Assembly (NCBI RefSeq): GCF_028553765.1 | Contig: NZ_CP067134.1 | Location: forward strand, 3,205,001 to 3,269,000 | DNA: 64,000 nucleotides | From: Paracoccus stylophorae | Lineage (GTDB): Bacteria > Pseudomonadota > Alphaproteobacteria > Rhodobacterales > Rhodobacteraceae | Reading direction: 5' to 3' | Shown: one piece after another, positions 10,701 through 18,352 of the stretch | How positions within the stretch are numbered: the stretch's first letter is position 1 | Layout: each line of letters starts with the position of its first letter | The notes under the pieces: generated by a model | The model's database searches: none | The model's input: the letters and a program-made list of their open reading frames with translations, nothing else | What the model was told of the DNA's origin: nothing | Program-made: the position numbers and the translations under genes

Positions 10701-11137
10701 AGAACGCCGCCCTTGGGCGCGCTGCCATAGGCGTTGCCGTGTTTCAGCGCATCGCCCGACCGATCCACGCCCGGACCCTTGCCATACCACAGGGAAAACA
10801 CGCCCTCGACCTCGCAATGCGGGTCCAGCGACGCCTGCTGCGCGCCCAGAACGGCGGTCGCGGCCAGATCCTCGTTCACGGCGGGCAGAAACTCGATCCG
10901 GTCCTGTTCCAGCCGCTTGCCGATGCGCCACAATTCCTGATCCAGCCCGCCAAGCGGCGATCCGCGATACCCCGACACGAAGCCGGCGGTATTGCGCCCC
11001 GCCGCGCGGTCGCGCCGCGCCTGATCCAGCATCACCCGCACCAGCGCCTGCGTGCCGGTCAGAAAGACCCGTCCATCGCTGCGGTCATAGCGGTCGTTCA
11101 ATTGATAGGTGTCGAATTTCGGATCGGGTCTGGTCAT
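7721..11137 (-). CDS. Fused indolepyruvate ferredoxin oxidoreductase (IorAB-type)
   Basis: A single 1138-residue chain that joins the alpha and beta parts of 2-oxoacid:ferredoxin oxidoreductases. Order: N-terminal TPP-related domain ('VSGYRGSPLGGLDQELW'), TPP-binding region with 'CSGCPHNTSTKLPEGS' near 415 and 'GEGTWYHSGSMAIRQA', a four-Cys iron-sulfur segment near 640-690 ('VCEGCGDCSLESNC', then further Cys), and a gamma-type domain ('VAGVGGTGVVTVSALI'). The family decarboxylates aryl pyruvates to aryl-acetyl-CoA with ferredoxin as acceptor. Next to paa genes, the likely product is phenylacetyl-CoA from phenylpyruvate; that is inference. Divergent from an Lrp regulator. Confidence 0.92.
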   Translation of the reverse strand: MTRPDPKFDTYQLNDRYDRSDGRVFLTGTQALVRVMLDQARRDRAAGRNTAGFVSGYRGSPLGGLDQELWRIGKRLEQDRIEFLPAVNEDLAATAVLGAQQASLDPHCEVEGVFSLWYGKGPGVDRSGDALKHGNAYGSAPKGGVLVVAGDDHGCVSSSMPHQSDVAFMSWFMPTLNPASIAEYLEFGEYGFALSRFSGTWVGFKAISETVEAGQSVTLPKDRDFVQPDFIGPQGGIHVRLSDLPSPEIETRIGHKLRAVEAFVEANPIDRRIFDLPDARFGIVTTGKAHLDTMEALRLLGLDEAACRRLGIDIYKVGMVWPLARRDALAFVSGKEEVLVIEEKRGIIESQFKEYFYDWPGAKPQKMVGKHRSAGDPLLPWTGELTPLMLVPVLAERLHAFFPDEDLVARAQSLTDTPAPVLQVPGATRTPYFCSGCPHNTSTKLPEGSMAGSGIGCHVMAGWMDRNTVGYAQMGGEGVTLAVAQRWNGGKHMFQNLGEGTWYHSGSMAIRQAVAAGANITYKILYNDAVAMTGGQPVDGPVSVVGIAQSCRAEGVTRIALVSDTPQRFDLRDFPSGTTLHDRAELDSVQRELREIPGVTVLIYEQTCATEKRRRRKRGKMKDPAKFVVINELVCEGCGDCSLESNCLSVEPVETPFGRKRRINQSSCNKDYSCLNGFCPSFVTVEGGQRRKPKPVGLDLPSMLSRLDQPRMSDLAQPFDLLVAGVGGTGVVTVSALITMAAHLEGKGSSVLDFTGFAQKFGTVLGYVRIGRDPAAINQVRIERGHADAVIGCDAVVCSSPKASIHYRQGTRIVLNRAEMPTGDLVLHRDADLRIDDREALIGKTVGAENLLGFDANLAAERLMGDAVFANIMLLGAAWQQGLVPVSEVALKQAILLNGVAIDKNAMAFDLGRIMAADPDALADHLADRRPAEPQGVAELIEHRAAFLTEYQDRDYAQKYRDRIAQFDAAVPAASDDHRKAVAKSLFRLMAYKDEYEVGRLYSQTGFSDAVAQQFEGDYSVRYHLAPPMLPTGTDGRGRPLKKAFGPWMGQGMKMLARMKRLRGTRWDIFARTEDRKLDRELLAWFDGVLDRVERDFDRLGADRARQILEAPTEIRGYGPVRHKAADRVRQQVDRLLA

Positions 11138-11196
11138 CGGCTGCGCCTTTCCGGGGTCGTGGCTTCGACCAGCTTACGCCGTTTCGTTTGAAAAAT

Positions 11197-11224
11197 CTGA
11201 CCAGATTTGTGGAAATCCTGCCAG
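11197..11224. promoter_or_regulatory. Imperfect inverted repeat in the ior-lrp promoter region
   Basis: CTGACCAGATTT-GTGG-AAATCCTGCCAG has 9 of 12 symmetric positions, in the 130-bp gap between the divergent ior gene and the Lrp regulator. A GATAAT element (-10-like) for the regulator follows at about 11230. An Lrp-type binding site is plausible but unproven. Confidence 0.4.
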
Positions 11225-11267
11225 AATAGGGATAATATTTCCTCATTTCTGCATCTGGTGGTGAAAC

Positions 11268-11711
11268 ATGCCGGACAATGACGAGATCGACCGCAGGATC
11301 GTGGCGGCGCTGCGCCGCGACAGCCGCATCTCGAACGCCGATCTGGCGGCGCAGGTCGGGCTGTCGCCGTCATCCTGCTGGCGCCGCACCCGCGCGCTGG
11401 AGGAACGCGGCGCGATCCGCCGCTATACGATCGATCTGGACGACGCGGCCATCGGGCTGACCTTCAAGGCCATCGTCCATGTGCAGATGACCCGCCACGA
11501 TCAGGGTCTGGTGAAGGAATTCATCCGCATGATCGGCACCAAGGACGAGGTGCGGGCCTGCTATGCGACCACCGGCACATCGGATTATCACCTGCACGTC
11601 GTCTGCCGCGATCTGGACGCGTATAACCGGTTTCTGGAGGATTTCCTGTTCCGGATTCCCGCCGTCGCCAGCGCGCAGACCAATCTGGTCCTGCGCACGA
11701 TCAAGGACTGA
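11268..11711 (+). CDS. Lrp/AsnC family transcriptional regulator
   Basis: A 147-residue one-component regulator with an N-terminal helix-turn-helix ('DEIDRRIVAALRRDSRISNADLAAQVGLS') and a C-terminal RAM/AsnC ligand domain ('FKAIVHVQM', 'VRACYATTGTSDYHLHVVCRD'). Lrp family proteins sense amino acids or related metabolites. It is divergent from the aryl-pyruvate oxidoreductase gene, so it most likely controls that gene in response to an aromatic amino acid or its keto acid. Confidence 0.9.
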   Translation: MPDNDEIDRRIVAALRRDSRISNADLAAQVGLSPSSCWRRTRALEERGAIRRYTIDLDDAAIGLTFKAIVHVQMTRHDQGLVKEFIRMIGTKDEVRACYATTGTSDYHLHVVCRDLDAYNRFLEDFLFRIPAVASAQTNLVLRTIKD

Positions 11712-11757
11712 CGGGCAAGGACCAGGGGGCAAGGACTGACGGGCAGGAACTGCCCGC
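11702..11757. repeat. 14-bp tandem repeat with terminator-like hairpin
   Basis: Four head-to-tail copies of a 14-bp unit: CAAGGACTGACGGG (11702), CAAGGACCAGGGGG (11716), CAAGGACTGACGGG (11730) and a degenerate fourth. The first contains the stop codon of the Lrp gene. The last copy folds as GGGCAG-GAA-CTGCCC (11741-11755), a candidate bidirectional terminator between convergent genes. Confidence 0.6.
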
Positions 11758-11763
11758 CGCAGC

Positions 11764-13698
11764 CTATCGCACGCCGGATGCGAACATCGGCCCGCCGGTC
11801 CAGCGCGGAAAGCCATAGCCGTGGATTTCCACCAGATCGATGTCCGATGCGCGGCTGGCGATGCCCTCGGACAGGATCTGCTGCCCCTCATCGGCCATCG
11901 CGGCGACAAGCCGGTCGGCGATCTGCTGCGACGACAGGCCGCCCGTGCCGCCGACATGCGGGGCCAGCACGGCGCGCGTCTCCTCGGACGGGCGGGGTTT
12001 GCGGTCGCCTTCGGCATAGTCATACCAGCCGCCGCCGGTCTTCTGCCCCTTGCGGCCCGCGCGCACCAGACGGTCGCTTAGCGTGTCGGGCACGTCCTGC
12101 CCCTCGGCGCGCAGCCCCTCGCGTTGCAGGAAGGCGATGTCCAGCCCGCTCAGATCCTGGGCCTCGAACGGGCCCATGCGGAACCCGTAATCGCGCATCG
12201 CGGCATCGACCTCTTCGACCGAATGTCCCTCGACCAGCAGGCGTTCCGCCTCGGCGCGATAGCGTTTGAAGATGCGGTTGCCGATAAAGCCCTCGCAGAT
12301 GCCGGCGCGCACGGGCATCTTGCCCAGCTTCGCGGCCAGCGAGAACGCGGTGGCCAGAACCTCGGGGGCGGTGTCGGGCGTCGGCACGATTTCCAGCAGC
12401 TTCATGATATGGGCGGGGCTGAAGAAATGCAGCCCAAGGCAGCGTTCCGGTCCGGCCACGCCCTCGAAAATACGGCGTGGGTCCAGATACGAGGTGTTGG
12501 TGGCCAGAACCGCATCGTCGCGGCAGACGCGCCCGACCTGATCGAACACCGTGCGCTTGACGCCGATTTCCTCGAACACGGCCTCGATCACCAGATCGCA
12601 ATCGGACAAGGCCGCGTAATCCTGCGTCGCCTCGACCCCGTCCATGCGGTCGTCCAGCTGCGCCTCGGTCAGCTTGCCGCGCCGGACGCTGCCGTCAAGG
12701 ATGCTGCGGATATTGTCCAGCCCGCGCGCGACCGCCGCCTGGTCGCGTTCGATCATCACCACCGGCAGGCCCGCGTTGCGGCAGGCCACGGCGATGCCCG
12801 CGCCCATCGTGCCGCCGCCGATGATGCCGACACGGCCGATGTCGCGCGGCTGGATGCCCTTCAGCTCGGGCGGGCGCGGCGCGGCGCGTTCGGCGAAAAA
12901 GACATGGCGCAGCGCGGCGGCCTGATCGCTGTCGCGCAGTTCGGTAAAGATCTCGCGTTCATGCGCCATCGCCGCAGGGAAGGGATTTTCCGTCGCGAAC
13001 CGCAGCGATTCGACCGCGCGGGCCTGCGCCTGCATCCCCGGCTTCGACACCTTTTCGGCGGCTTTCGACCAGAACGCATCGTCCTGCGGCTCGATCGGCC
13101 GTTCCGACACCGGCTGCGGCAGGTCCCGCGACAGCGCGGCGCGGGCAAAGCGCAGCGCGCCTTCGGTCAGATCGCCCTCGACGATCTCGTCGATCAGCCC
13201 GGCCTTCAGCGCCTGCGGCGCCTTCCACGGCTTGCCCGAGGTGACCAGATCGACCGCGGCCGGCACGCCCACCAGCCGCGGCGTCCGCACCGTGCCCGAC
13301 GCGCCCGGAATGATCCCCAGATTGACTTCGGGCAGACCCATCCTTGCATCGGGCACCGCCACGCGGAACCGGCAGCCCATCGCGATCTCAAGCCCGCCGC
13401 CCAGGGCGGTGCCGTGGATCGCGGCGATCCAGGGTTTGCCGGCTTGCTCGATCCGGTCCACCAGATCGGGCAGATGCGGTTCCACCGGGGGCTGGCCGAA
13501 TTCACGCACATCGGCGCCCGCGATAAAGGTGCGGCCGGCGCAGGTCAGCACCACGGCGCGGACGTCCGGATCGGCGTCCAGATCCTCGGCGCTTTGCCAC
13601 AACTCGCGGCGCATCTGCGCCGAGATCGCGTTCACCGGCGGATTGTTCACGGTCAGAACGGCGATGTCGCCATCCATGCGGCAATCGATCAGATCCAT
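11764..13698 (-). CDS. Fused enoyl-CoA hydratase / 3-hydroxyacyl-CoA dehydrogenase
   Basis: A 644-residue beta-oxidation protein. Residues 1-190 form a crotonase domain ('GRTFIAGADVREFG', oxyanion segment 'IHGTALGGGLEIAMGCRFRVA', 'GLPEVNLGIIPGASG'); from about 285 an NAD-binding dehydrogenase domain follows ('IGRVGIIGGGTMGAGIAVACRNAG'), with the catalytic 'GLHFFSPAHIMKLLEIVP' and a C-terminal helical domain. It is the last gene of the Liv-type transporter operon. The paa cluster here lacks separate paaF and paaH, so this protein probably hydrates and oxidises the 2,3-dehydroadipyl-CoA intermediate. FadJ-like general use is also possible. Confidence 0.88.
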   Translation of the reverse strand: MDLIDCRMDGDIAVLTVNNPPVNAISAQMRRELWQSAEDLDADPDVRAVVLTCAGRTFIAGADVREFGQPPVEPHLPDLVDRIEQAGKPWIAAIHGTALGGGLEIAMGCRFRVAVPDARMGLPEVNLGIIPGASGTVRTPRLVGVPAAVDLVTSGKPWKAPQALKAGLIDEIVEGDLTEGALRFARAALSRDLPQPVSERPIEPQDDAFWSKAAEKVSKPGMQAQARAVESLRFATENPFPAAMAHEREIFTELRDSDQAAALRHVFFAERAAPRPPELKGIQPRDIGRVGIIGGGTMGAGIAVACRNAGLPVVMIERDQAAVARGLDNIRSILDGSVRRGKLTEAQLDDRMDGVEATQDYAALSDCDLVIEAVFEEIGVKRTVFDQVGRVCRDDAVLATNTSYLDPRRIFEGVAGPERCLGLHFFSPAHIMKLLEIVPTPDTAPEVLATAFSLAAKLGKMPVRAGICEGFIGNRIFKRYRAEAERLLVEGHSVEEVDAAMRDYGFRMGPFEAQDLSGLDIAFLQREGLRAEGQDVPDTLSDRLVRAGRKGQKTGGGWYDYAEGDRKPRPSEETRAVLAPHVGGTGGLSSQQIADRLVAAMADEGQQILSEGIASRASDIDLVEIHGYGFPRWTGGPMFASGVR

Positions 13699-13699
13699 G

Positions 13700-14401
13700 C
13701 TACAGCCCCAGATATGCTTCGCGGATACGCGGATCGGCGATCAGCTCGGCCGCCGCCCCCTCCATCGTGATCCGCCCGGTTTCCATCACGTAACCCCGAT
13801 CCGCGATCTTCAGCGCGCCAAAGGCGTTCTGTTCGACCAGCAGGACGGTGACGTCCCGTTCGCGCAACCCGGTCACGACCTCGAAGATCTGCGCGACCAG
13901 CAGCGGTGCAAGTCCCATCGAAGGCTCGTCCAGCAGCAGGCAGGACGGCCGCCCCATCAGCGCGCGGGCAATGGCCAGCATCTGCTGCTGCCCGCCCGAC
14001 AGCCCGCCGGCGGCCAGGTTGCGCTTTTCCTTCAGGATCGGGAACAGGGCGAACGCCTCGGCCATGTCGTGATCGACCCGGTCGTCGGTGAACAAAAAGG
14101 CGCCAAGCCGCAGGTTTTCCTCGACCGACAGGTTGGTGAAGATCTGACGCCCCTCGGGCGATTGGGCCAGGCCGCGTTTCAGCCGGTCATGGGCGGGCAC
14201 CACGCCCAGATTCTCGCCGCGAAAGGTGATCTTGCCGTCGCTGACCGGCTGCGTGCCCGACAGGCATTTCAGCAACGTCGTCTTGCCCGCCCCGTTCGCG
14301 CCGACGACGGTGACGATCTCGCCCGAGTTCACCTGCACATCGACGCCGTGCAGCACCTCGATCCGGCCATAGCGCGACCGCAGCCCCTCAACCGTCAGCA
14401 T
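13700..14401 (-). CDS. livF: Branched-chain-type ABC transporter ATPase LivF
   Basis: A 233-residue ATPase of the HAAT uptake family with Walker A 'GANGAGKTT', signature 'LSGGQQQMLAIARAL', Walker B 'CLLLDEPSMGLAP' and the LivF-typical 'SPEGRQIFTNLSVEENLRLGAF'. It overlaps livG by 14 nt and ends 1 nt before the hydratase/dehydrogenase gene. The proximity to paa genes suggests that the transported ligand is an aromatic or acyl acid rather than leucine; this is inference. Confidence 0.9.
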   Translation of the reverse strand: MLTVEGLRSRYGRIEVLHGVDVQVNSGEIVTVVGANGAGKTTLLKCLSGTQPVSDGKITFRGENLGVVPAHDRLKRGLAQSPEGRQIFTNLSVEENLRLGAFLFTDDRVDHDMAEAFALFPILKEKRNLAAGGLSGGQQQMLAIARALMGRPSCLLLDEPSMGLAPLLVAQIFEVVTGLRERDVTVLLVEQNAFGALKIADRGYVMETGRITMEGAAAELIADPRIREAYLGL

Positions 14402-15173
14402 GGGCGGCCTCCGTTTCCTCGGTCCCCAGATAGGCGGCGATCACCGCCGGGTCGCGGCTGACCGTGGCCGGGTCGCCTTCGGCGATCTTCTCGCCGTGAT
14501 CCAGAACGACGATATGGTTGGAAATGCGCATCACCAGCTTCATGTCGTGTTCGACCAGCAGGATGGCGATGCCCGACGCGGCCAGTTCCGCGATCAGCCG
14601 GTCGATTTCCTCGGTCTCGACCGCGTTGCAGCCCGCCGCCGGTTCGTCCAGCAGCAGGATGCGCGGCTTCAGCGCCAGCGCGCGGGCGATTTCCAGCCGC
14701 TTCAGCGCGCCATAAGACAGGCTGCCGGCCTCGTGCCCTGCGGCCTTGTCCAGACGCACGCGGGTCAGCAACTCCATCGCGCCCTCGCGCGCCATCGCGG
14801 CGCGCCGGTGCATCCCCGGCAGCGACAGCAAATCGGCCAGAACCGATCCGCGTTCGGTCAGGTGATACCCGGCCAGCACGTTGTCCAGCACGGTCATGTC
14901 CTGGAATATCTGAAGGTTCTGGAACGTCCGCGACAGCCCCATCCGCGCCAGCAGATGCGGCTGCGTGCCGGTGACATCGTGGCCGTCCAGTTCGACCGTG
15001 CCGCGGCCCGGCAGATAGACGCCCGAGATCATGTTGAACAGCGTCGTCTTGCCGGCGCCGTTCGGGCCGATCACCGACACGATCTCGCCGGGCCGGACGG
15101 AAAAGCTGACCTCGTCGACGGCTTTCAGCCCGCCGAAGGTGATGCCCAGCCCCTTGACGTTCAGCAGGCTCAT
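14388..15173 (-). CDS. livG: Branched-chain-type ABC transporter ATPase LivG
   Basis: A 261-residue ATPase paired with LivF. Motifs: Walker A 'GPNGAGKTTLFNMISG', the LivG hallmark 'MGLSRTFQNLQIF', signature 'LSYGALKRLEIARALA' (a Tyr variant of LSGG) and Walker B 'ILLLDEPAAGCN'. The C-terminal extension includes 'EKIAEGDPATVSRDPAVIAAYLG', usual for LivG. Its ATG overlaps the end of livM by 4 nt. Confidence 0.92.
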   Translation of the reverse strand: MSLLNVKGLGITFGGLKAVDEVSFSVRPGEIVSVIGPNGAGKTTLFNMISGVYLPGRGTVELDGHDVTGTQPHLLARMGLSRTFQNLQIFQDMTVLDNVLAGYHLTERGSVLADLLSLPGMHRRAAMAREGAMELLTRVRLDKAAGHEAGSLSYGALKRLEIARALALKPRILLLDEPAAGCNAVETEEIDRLIAELAASGIAILLVEHDMKLVMRISNHIVVLDHGEKIAEGDPATVSRDPAVIAAYLGTEETEAAHADG

Positions 15174-16129
15174 TCTCCCCTCCCCCGGATGCGGCGCGCG
15201 ATGGATGGCAACAGACCCTGCGGCAGGAAGATCATCACCAGGATCATCACCGCGCCCAGCACCAGTTGTTCGTATTCGGCAAACACCGTCAGCACCTGCG
15301 GCAGCAGCGTCAGGATCGCCGCGCCCAACGTGGCCCCCAGGACCGATCCGACGCCGCCCAGAACCGCCATCGTCACCATCTCGATCGAGTGCATGAAGCC
15401 TGCGACATCGGGCGTGATATAGCCGTTCTGCAAGGCCAGCATCGACCCCGCGACCGAGGCATAGACGGCCGAGATCACGAAGGCGCGCAGCTTTTGCTGG
15501 GCCACGTCCACGCCCACCGTCGCCGCCGCGACCTCGGACCCGTGCAGGGCGCGCATGGCGCGGCCCGTGGGGCTGTCATACAGGTTCAGCGCCAGCCACG
15601 CCCCGATCAGCAGCACGATGCCGCTGGCGCCATACCAGAACTCGCCGCCCGACAGGCGCCACCCCAGATCGCGCAGCAGCGCGCGCAGACCCAGATCCTC
15701 GACCTGCATGCCGTCGGGGCCGCCGGTCAGGGCGCGTTCGTTGGTCAGCACCATCGACACCAGGATGCCGAAACCCAGCGTGGCCACCGCCAGATAATAC
15801 CCCTTCAGCCGCAGGATCGGCCGCCCGATCAGCAGCGCCACCACGCCCGAGACGACGGCCCCCAGCACCAGCGCCAGCGACGGGTGCAGGCCCAGATGTT
15901 CGGGCGCCAGCGCGCAGGCATAGGCGCCGATCCCGGCAAAGCCCGCATGGCCCAGGCTGATCTGCCCGGCATAGCCGATCAGGATCACCAGCCCGACCAC
16001 AGCCAGCGCGTTCACGAAGATCAGCGCGCCGACGCGGTAATAGTAACCCGACGGGAAGAACAGCGGCAGCACCGCGATCAGCAGCGCCAGAACCGCAAGC
16101 TGAATCCATTTCCTGCGTGCCGCCATCAC
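15170..16129 (-). CDS. livM: Branched-chain-type ABC transporter permease LivM
   Basis: Inner-membrane permease of 319 residues with about nine hydrophobic helices. The family segments 'LGHAGFAGIGAYACAL' and 'YLAVATLGFGILVSMVL' are clear, as is 'GRAMRALHGSEVAAATVGVDVAQQKLRAFVISAVYASVAGSM', the loop that contacts the ATPase. Translationally coupled to livH upstream and livG downstream by 4-nt overlaps. Confidence 0.91.
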   Translation of the reverse strand: MMAARRKWIQLAVLALLIAVLPLFFPSGYYYRVGALIFVNALAVVGLVILIGYAGQISLGHAGFAGIGAYACALAPEHLGLHPSLALVLGAVVSGVVALLIGRPILRLKGYYLAVATLGFGILVSMVLTNERALTGGPDGMQVEDLGLRALLRDLGWRLSGGEFWYGASGIVLLIGAWLALNLYDSPTGRAMRALHGSEVAAATVGVDVAQQKLRAFVISAVYASVAGSMLALQNGYITPDVAGFMHSIEMVTMAVLGGVGSVLGATLGAAILTLLPQVLTVFAEYEQLVLGAVMILVMIFLPQGLLPSIARRIRGRGE

Positions 16130-16998
16130 ACCCGCTCCGTCGATTTCTTGCCGAAGATGCCCTGCGGCATGACGAACAGCACGCCCAGGATCACCAGGAA
16201 GGCCACCGCGTCCTTGTATTGCGAACTGAGATAGCCCGCCGTCAGCGCCTCCAGCAGGCCCAGAACCAGCCCGCCGACCAGCGCGCCCTTGGGGTTGCCC
16301 ATCCCGCCCAGCATCGCGGCGGCAAAGCCCTTCAGCGCCAGCGCCACCCCCACGTCATAGCTGACCAGCGTGATCGGCGTGGCCAGCACGCCCGCCAGCG
16401 CGCCGATGGCGGCCGACAGGCCGAATGACAGCGTCATCACCCATCCGGTGTTGATGCCCACAAGCTGTGCTGCGACGCGGTTGTTGGCCGTGGCCAGAAC
16501 CGCCTTGCCGGTCAGCGTGCGGGTAAAGAACAGCCACAGCCCGACGAAGACCAGCACCGCGCCTGCGATGACCCACAGGCTTTGCGGCAGGATCGTGGCC
16601 CCCATCACGCGGACCGGATCGTCGCCCGAAAAGGCCGGGAAACGGTGCAGCTGCTTGTCGAAGATCAGCTGCGTCGCCCCCTGGATCAGGATCGAGGCGC
16701 CGATGGTGATAATGATCAGCGACACGACGGGCGCGCCGCGCGCCGGCTCGATCGCCAGCTTGTTCAGCGCCACGCCCACCCCCGCCGTGATGACGATGGC
16801 CAGCACCGCCGCCAGCGGCAGCGGCAGCCCGGCCTGATGCGCGAAGACGGTGATCATCCCGCCCAGCATCACGAATTCGCCCTGCGCGAAGTTCACGACG
16901 TCCGAGGCGTTGTAGATGATGGTGAATCCAAGCGCGACCAGCGCATAGACCGCGCCAACCGTCATGCCGGAAAAGATGAATTGCAGCAGAGAGTCCAT
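16126..16998 (-). CDS. livH: Branched-chain-type ABC transporter permease LivH
   Basis: Inner-membrane permease of 290 residues opening 'LLQFIFSGMTVGAVYALVALGFTIIYNASDVVNFAQGEFVMLGG', the standard LivH start. The ATPase-contact loop is 'GKAVLATANNRVAAQLVGINTGWVMTLSFGLSAAIGALAG'. It partners LivM. A GC hairpin separates it from the binding-protein gene upstream, so it is probably made at a lower level than the binding protein. Confidence 0.91.
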   Translation of the reverse strand: MDSLLQFIFSGMTVGAVYALVALGFTIIYNASDVVNFAQGEFVMLGGMITVFAHQAGLPLPLAAVLAIVITAGVGVALNKLAIEPARGAPVVSLIIITIGASILIQGATQLIFDKQLHRFPAFSGDDPVRVMGATILPQSLWVIAGAVLVFVGLWLFFTRTLTGKAVLATANNRVAAQLVGINTGWVMTLSFGLSAAIGALAGVLATPITLVSYDVGVALALKGFAAAMLGGMGNPKGALVGGLVLGLLEALTAGYLSSQYKDAVAFLVILGVLFVMPQGIFGKKSTERV

Positions 16999-17026
16999 GG
17001 CGCGGCTCCTCGGGGTCGGGAAGGGT

Positions 17027-17046
17027 CCGGCCGGAAACCCGGCCGG
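17027..17046. terminator. Intra-operon hairpin between binding protein and livH
   Basis: CCGGCCGG-AAAC-CCGGCCGG forms a perfect 8-bp stem 7 nt after the binding-protein stop codon. There is no T-run. Such hairpins downstream of binding-protein genes usually stabilise the upstream mRNA or attenuate downstream expression. Confidence 0.5.
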
Positions 17047-17053
17047 CGCAGCG

Positions 17054-18199
17054 TCAGTTCAGCTGTTTCCAGTCGCCATCGCTGATTTCCAGCATGCGGA
17101 AGGCGGTCAGGTCCAGCCCAAGGTGATCCTCGGGCGAAAAGCTGTAGGTGCCGGTGGTGCCGACGAAGTTCTGCGTCTCTTCCAGCGCGTCGCGGATCGC
17201 ATCCGGCTCGGCCTCGCCGGCGCGCTTGATCGCATCGACCACCAGCATCACCGCGTCATGCGCATAGCCGGCGAAGGTCGAGGGTTCCTGATTGTATTTC
17301 TCTTTATACGCAGCCGTATAGTCGGTCACGACCTGATATTGCGGATCGCTTTCGTCCAGAAGCTCTGCGATCAGCAGGGCGGTTCCCGGCAGGCGCACGC
17401 CTTCGGCCGATTCCGCGCCCGCAAGCTCGATGAACGCGTTCGAGGCGACGCCGTGGCTTTGATACAGCGGAATCTCGAACCCGAGCTGGTCGAAATTGCG
17501 GGTGACGATCGCCGGTCCCTGCCCGAATCCGGGATTCAGCACCGCCTGAACACCCTCGCTGTTGCGGATGCGGGTCAGCTGCGGGGTCACGTCGGCGTCC
17601 TGGGGCCCGTAGGTTTCGTCGGCCACGATCTCGATCCCGTGATCGCCCGCGACCTCCTTGCACTGCGCCTGCATCGACGCGCCGAAACCGTCGGTGCCGG
17701 AAATCAAGCCGATCTTGGTGATTCCCTGCGCCTGCATGTCGGTAAAGATCTTCTCGCAGGCCATGCGGTCGGTGTGGGGCGTCTTGAACACGTATTCGCG
17801 CACCGGGTCGATGATCGAGATCGCGCCCGCCAGCGAGACGAACGGAATCCCCTCATCCTCGGCGACGTCCAGAATCGACATGGTGGTGCCGGTGGTCGAG
17901 CCGCCGATGATCGCCACGACCTCGTCATCCTCGACAAGGCGGGTGGCGAAGGTGCGGGCCTTGTTCGGGTCGCCGCCATCGTCGTACAGCGACAGGGCGA
18001 TTTCTTCGCCGTCGATGCCGCCGGATGCGTTGATCTGTTCGACCATCATCTGGATGGTCTTGGCCTCGGGATCGCCCAGAAAGGCCGCGGGGCCAGTCGC
18101 CGACACGCTTGCGCCCAGCCTGATTTCGGCCTGCGCGGCCAGTGGAAAGGCAACGCCGGTCGCAAGAACCGCCAGCGTCGTCCGCGTCAAAAGTTTCAT
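17054..18199 (-). CDS. Liv-type ABC transporter substrate-binding protein
   Basis: Periplasmic receptor of 381 residues with a signal peptide (MKLLTRTTLAVLATGVAFPLAAQA). The mature protein has the type I periplasmic fold of Leu/Ile/Val and amide receptors: 'RLGASVSATGPAAFLGDPEAKTI', 'VVAIIGGSTTGTTMSILDVAEDEGIPFVSLAGA' and 'FAGYAHDAVMLVVDAI'. The ATG at 18199 is chosen because the signal peptide begins there; the longer open frame upstream is a shadow of paaG. It is the first gene of the liv operon and divergent from paaG, suggesting an aromatic acid such as phenylacetate as ligand. Confidence 0.88.
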   Translation of the reverse strand: MKLLTRTTLAVLATGVAFPLAAQAEIRLGASVSATGPAAFLGDPEAKTIQMMVEQINASGGIDGEEIALSLYDDGGDPNKARTFATRLVEDDEVVAIIGGSTTGTTMSILDVAEDEGIPFVSLAGAISIIDPVREYVFKTPHTDRMACEKIFTDMQAQGITKIGLISGTDGFGASMQAQCKEVAGDHGIEIVADETYGPQDADVTPQLTRIRNSEGVQAVLNPGFGQGPAIVTRNFDQLGFEIPLYQSHGVASNAFIELAGAESAEGVRLPGTALLIAELLDESDPQYQVVTDYTAAYKEKYNQEPSTFAGYAHDAVMLVVDAIKRAGEAEPDAIRDALEETQNFVGTTGTYSFSPEDHLGLDLTAFRMLEISDGDWKQLN

Positions 18200-18285
18200 G
18201 TCCAACCTCCCAAGAATGAAACCGCGATTGCAGGGCGCGGACCGGTTCGCCCGGCTCGTCTCCACCCCCTTTGCCGTTATCATTG

Positions 18286-18299
18286 ACCGACCGGACGGC
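18286..18299. promoter_or_regulatory. Candidate PaaR (TetR) operator, liv/paaG side
   Basis: ACCGACCGGACGGC in the 153-bp gap between the divergent liv operon and paaG. It matches the palindrome ACCGACCGCTCGGT at 30109-30122 in front of paaJ (11 of 14 positions). A TetR regulator gene lies in the same cluster, so one protein could control all three transcripts. Confidence 0.55.
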
Positions 18300-18352
18300 T
18301 TATGCAACAGTAAATCGCATCGCCCCCGCGACGGGGGGTCGCGGAGGATCTT

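Noticed and set aside
7769..11191. A 1140-codon open frame on the plus strand, antisense to the oxidoreductase gene
   Set aside because: It mirrors the minus-strand gene because of high G+C codon use, and its product has low-complexity Arg/His/Gln-rich sequence without any family motif.
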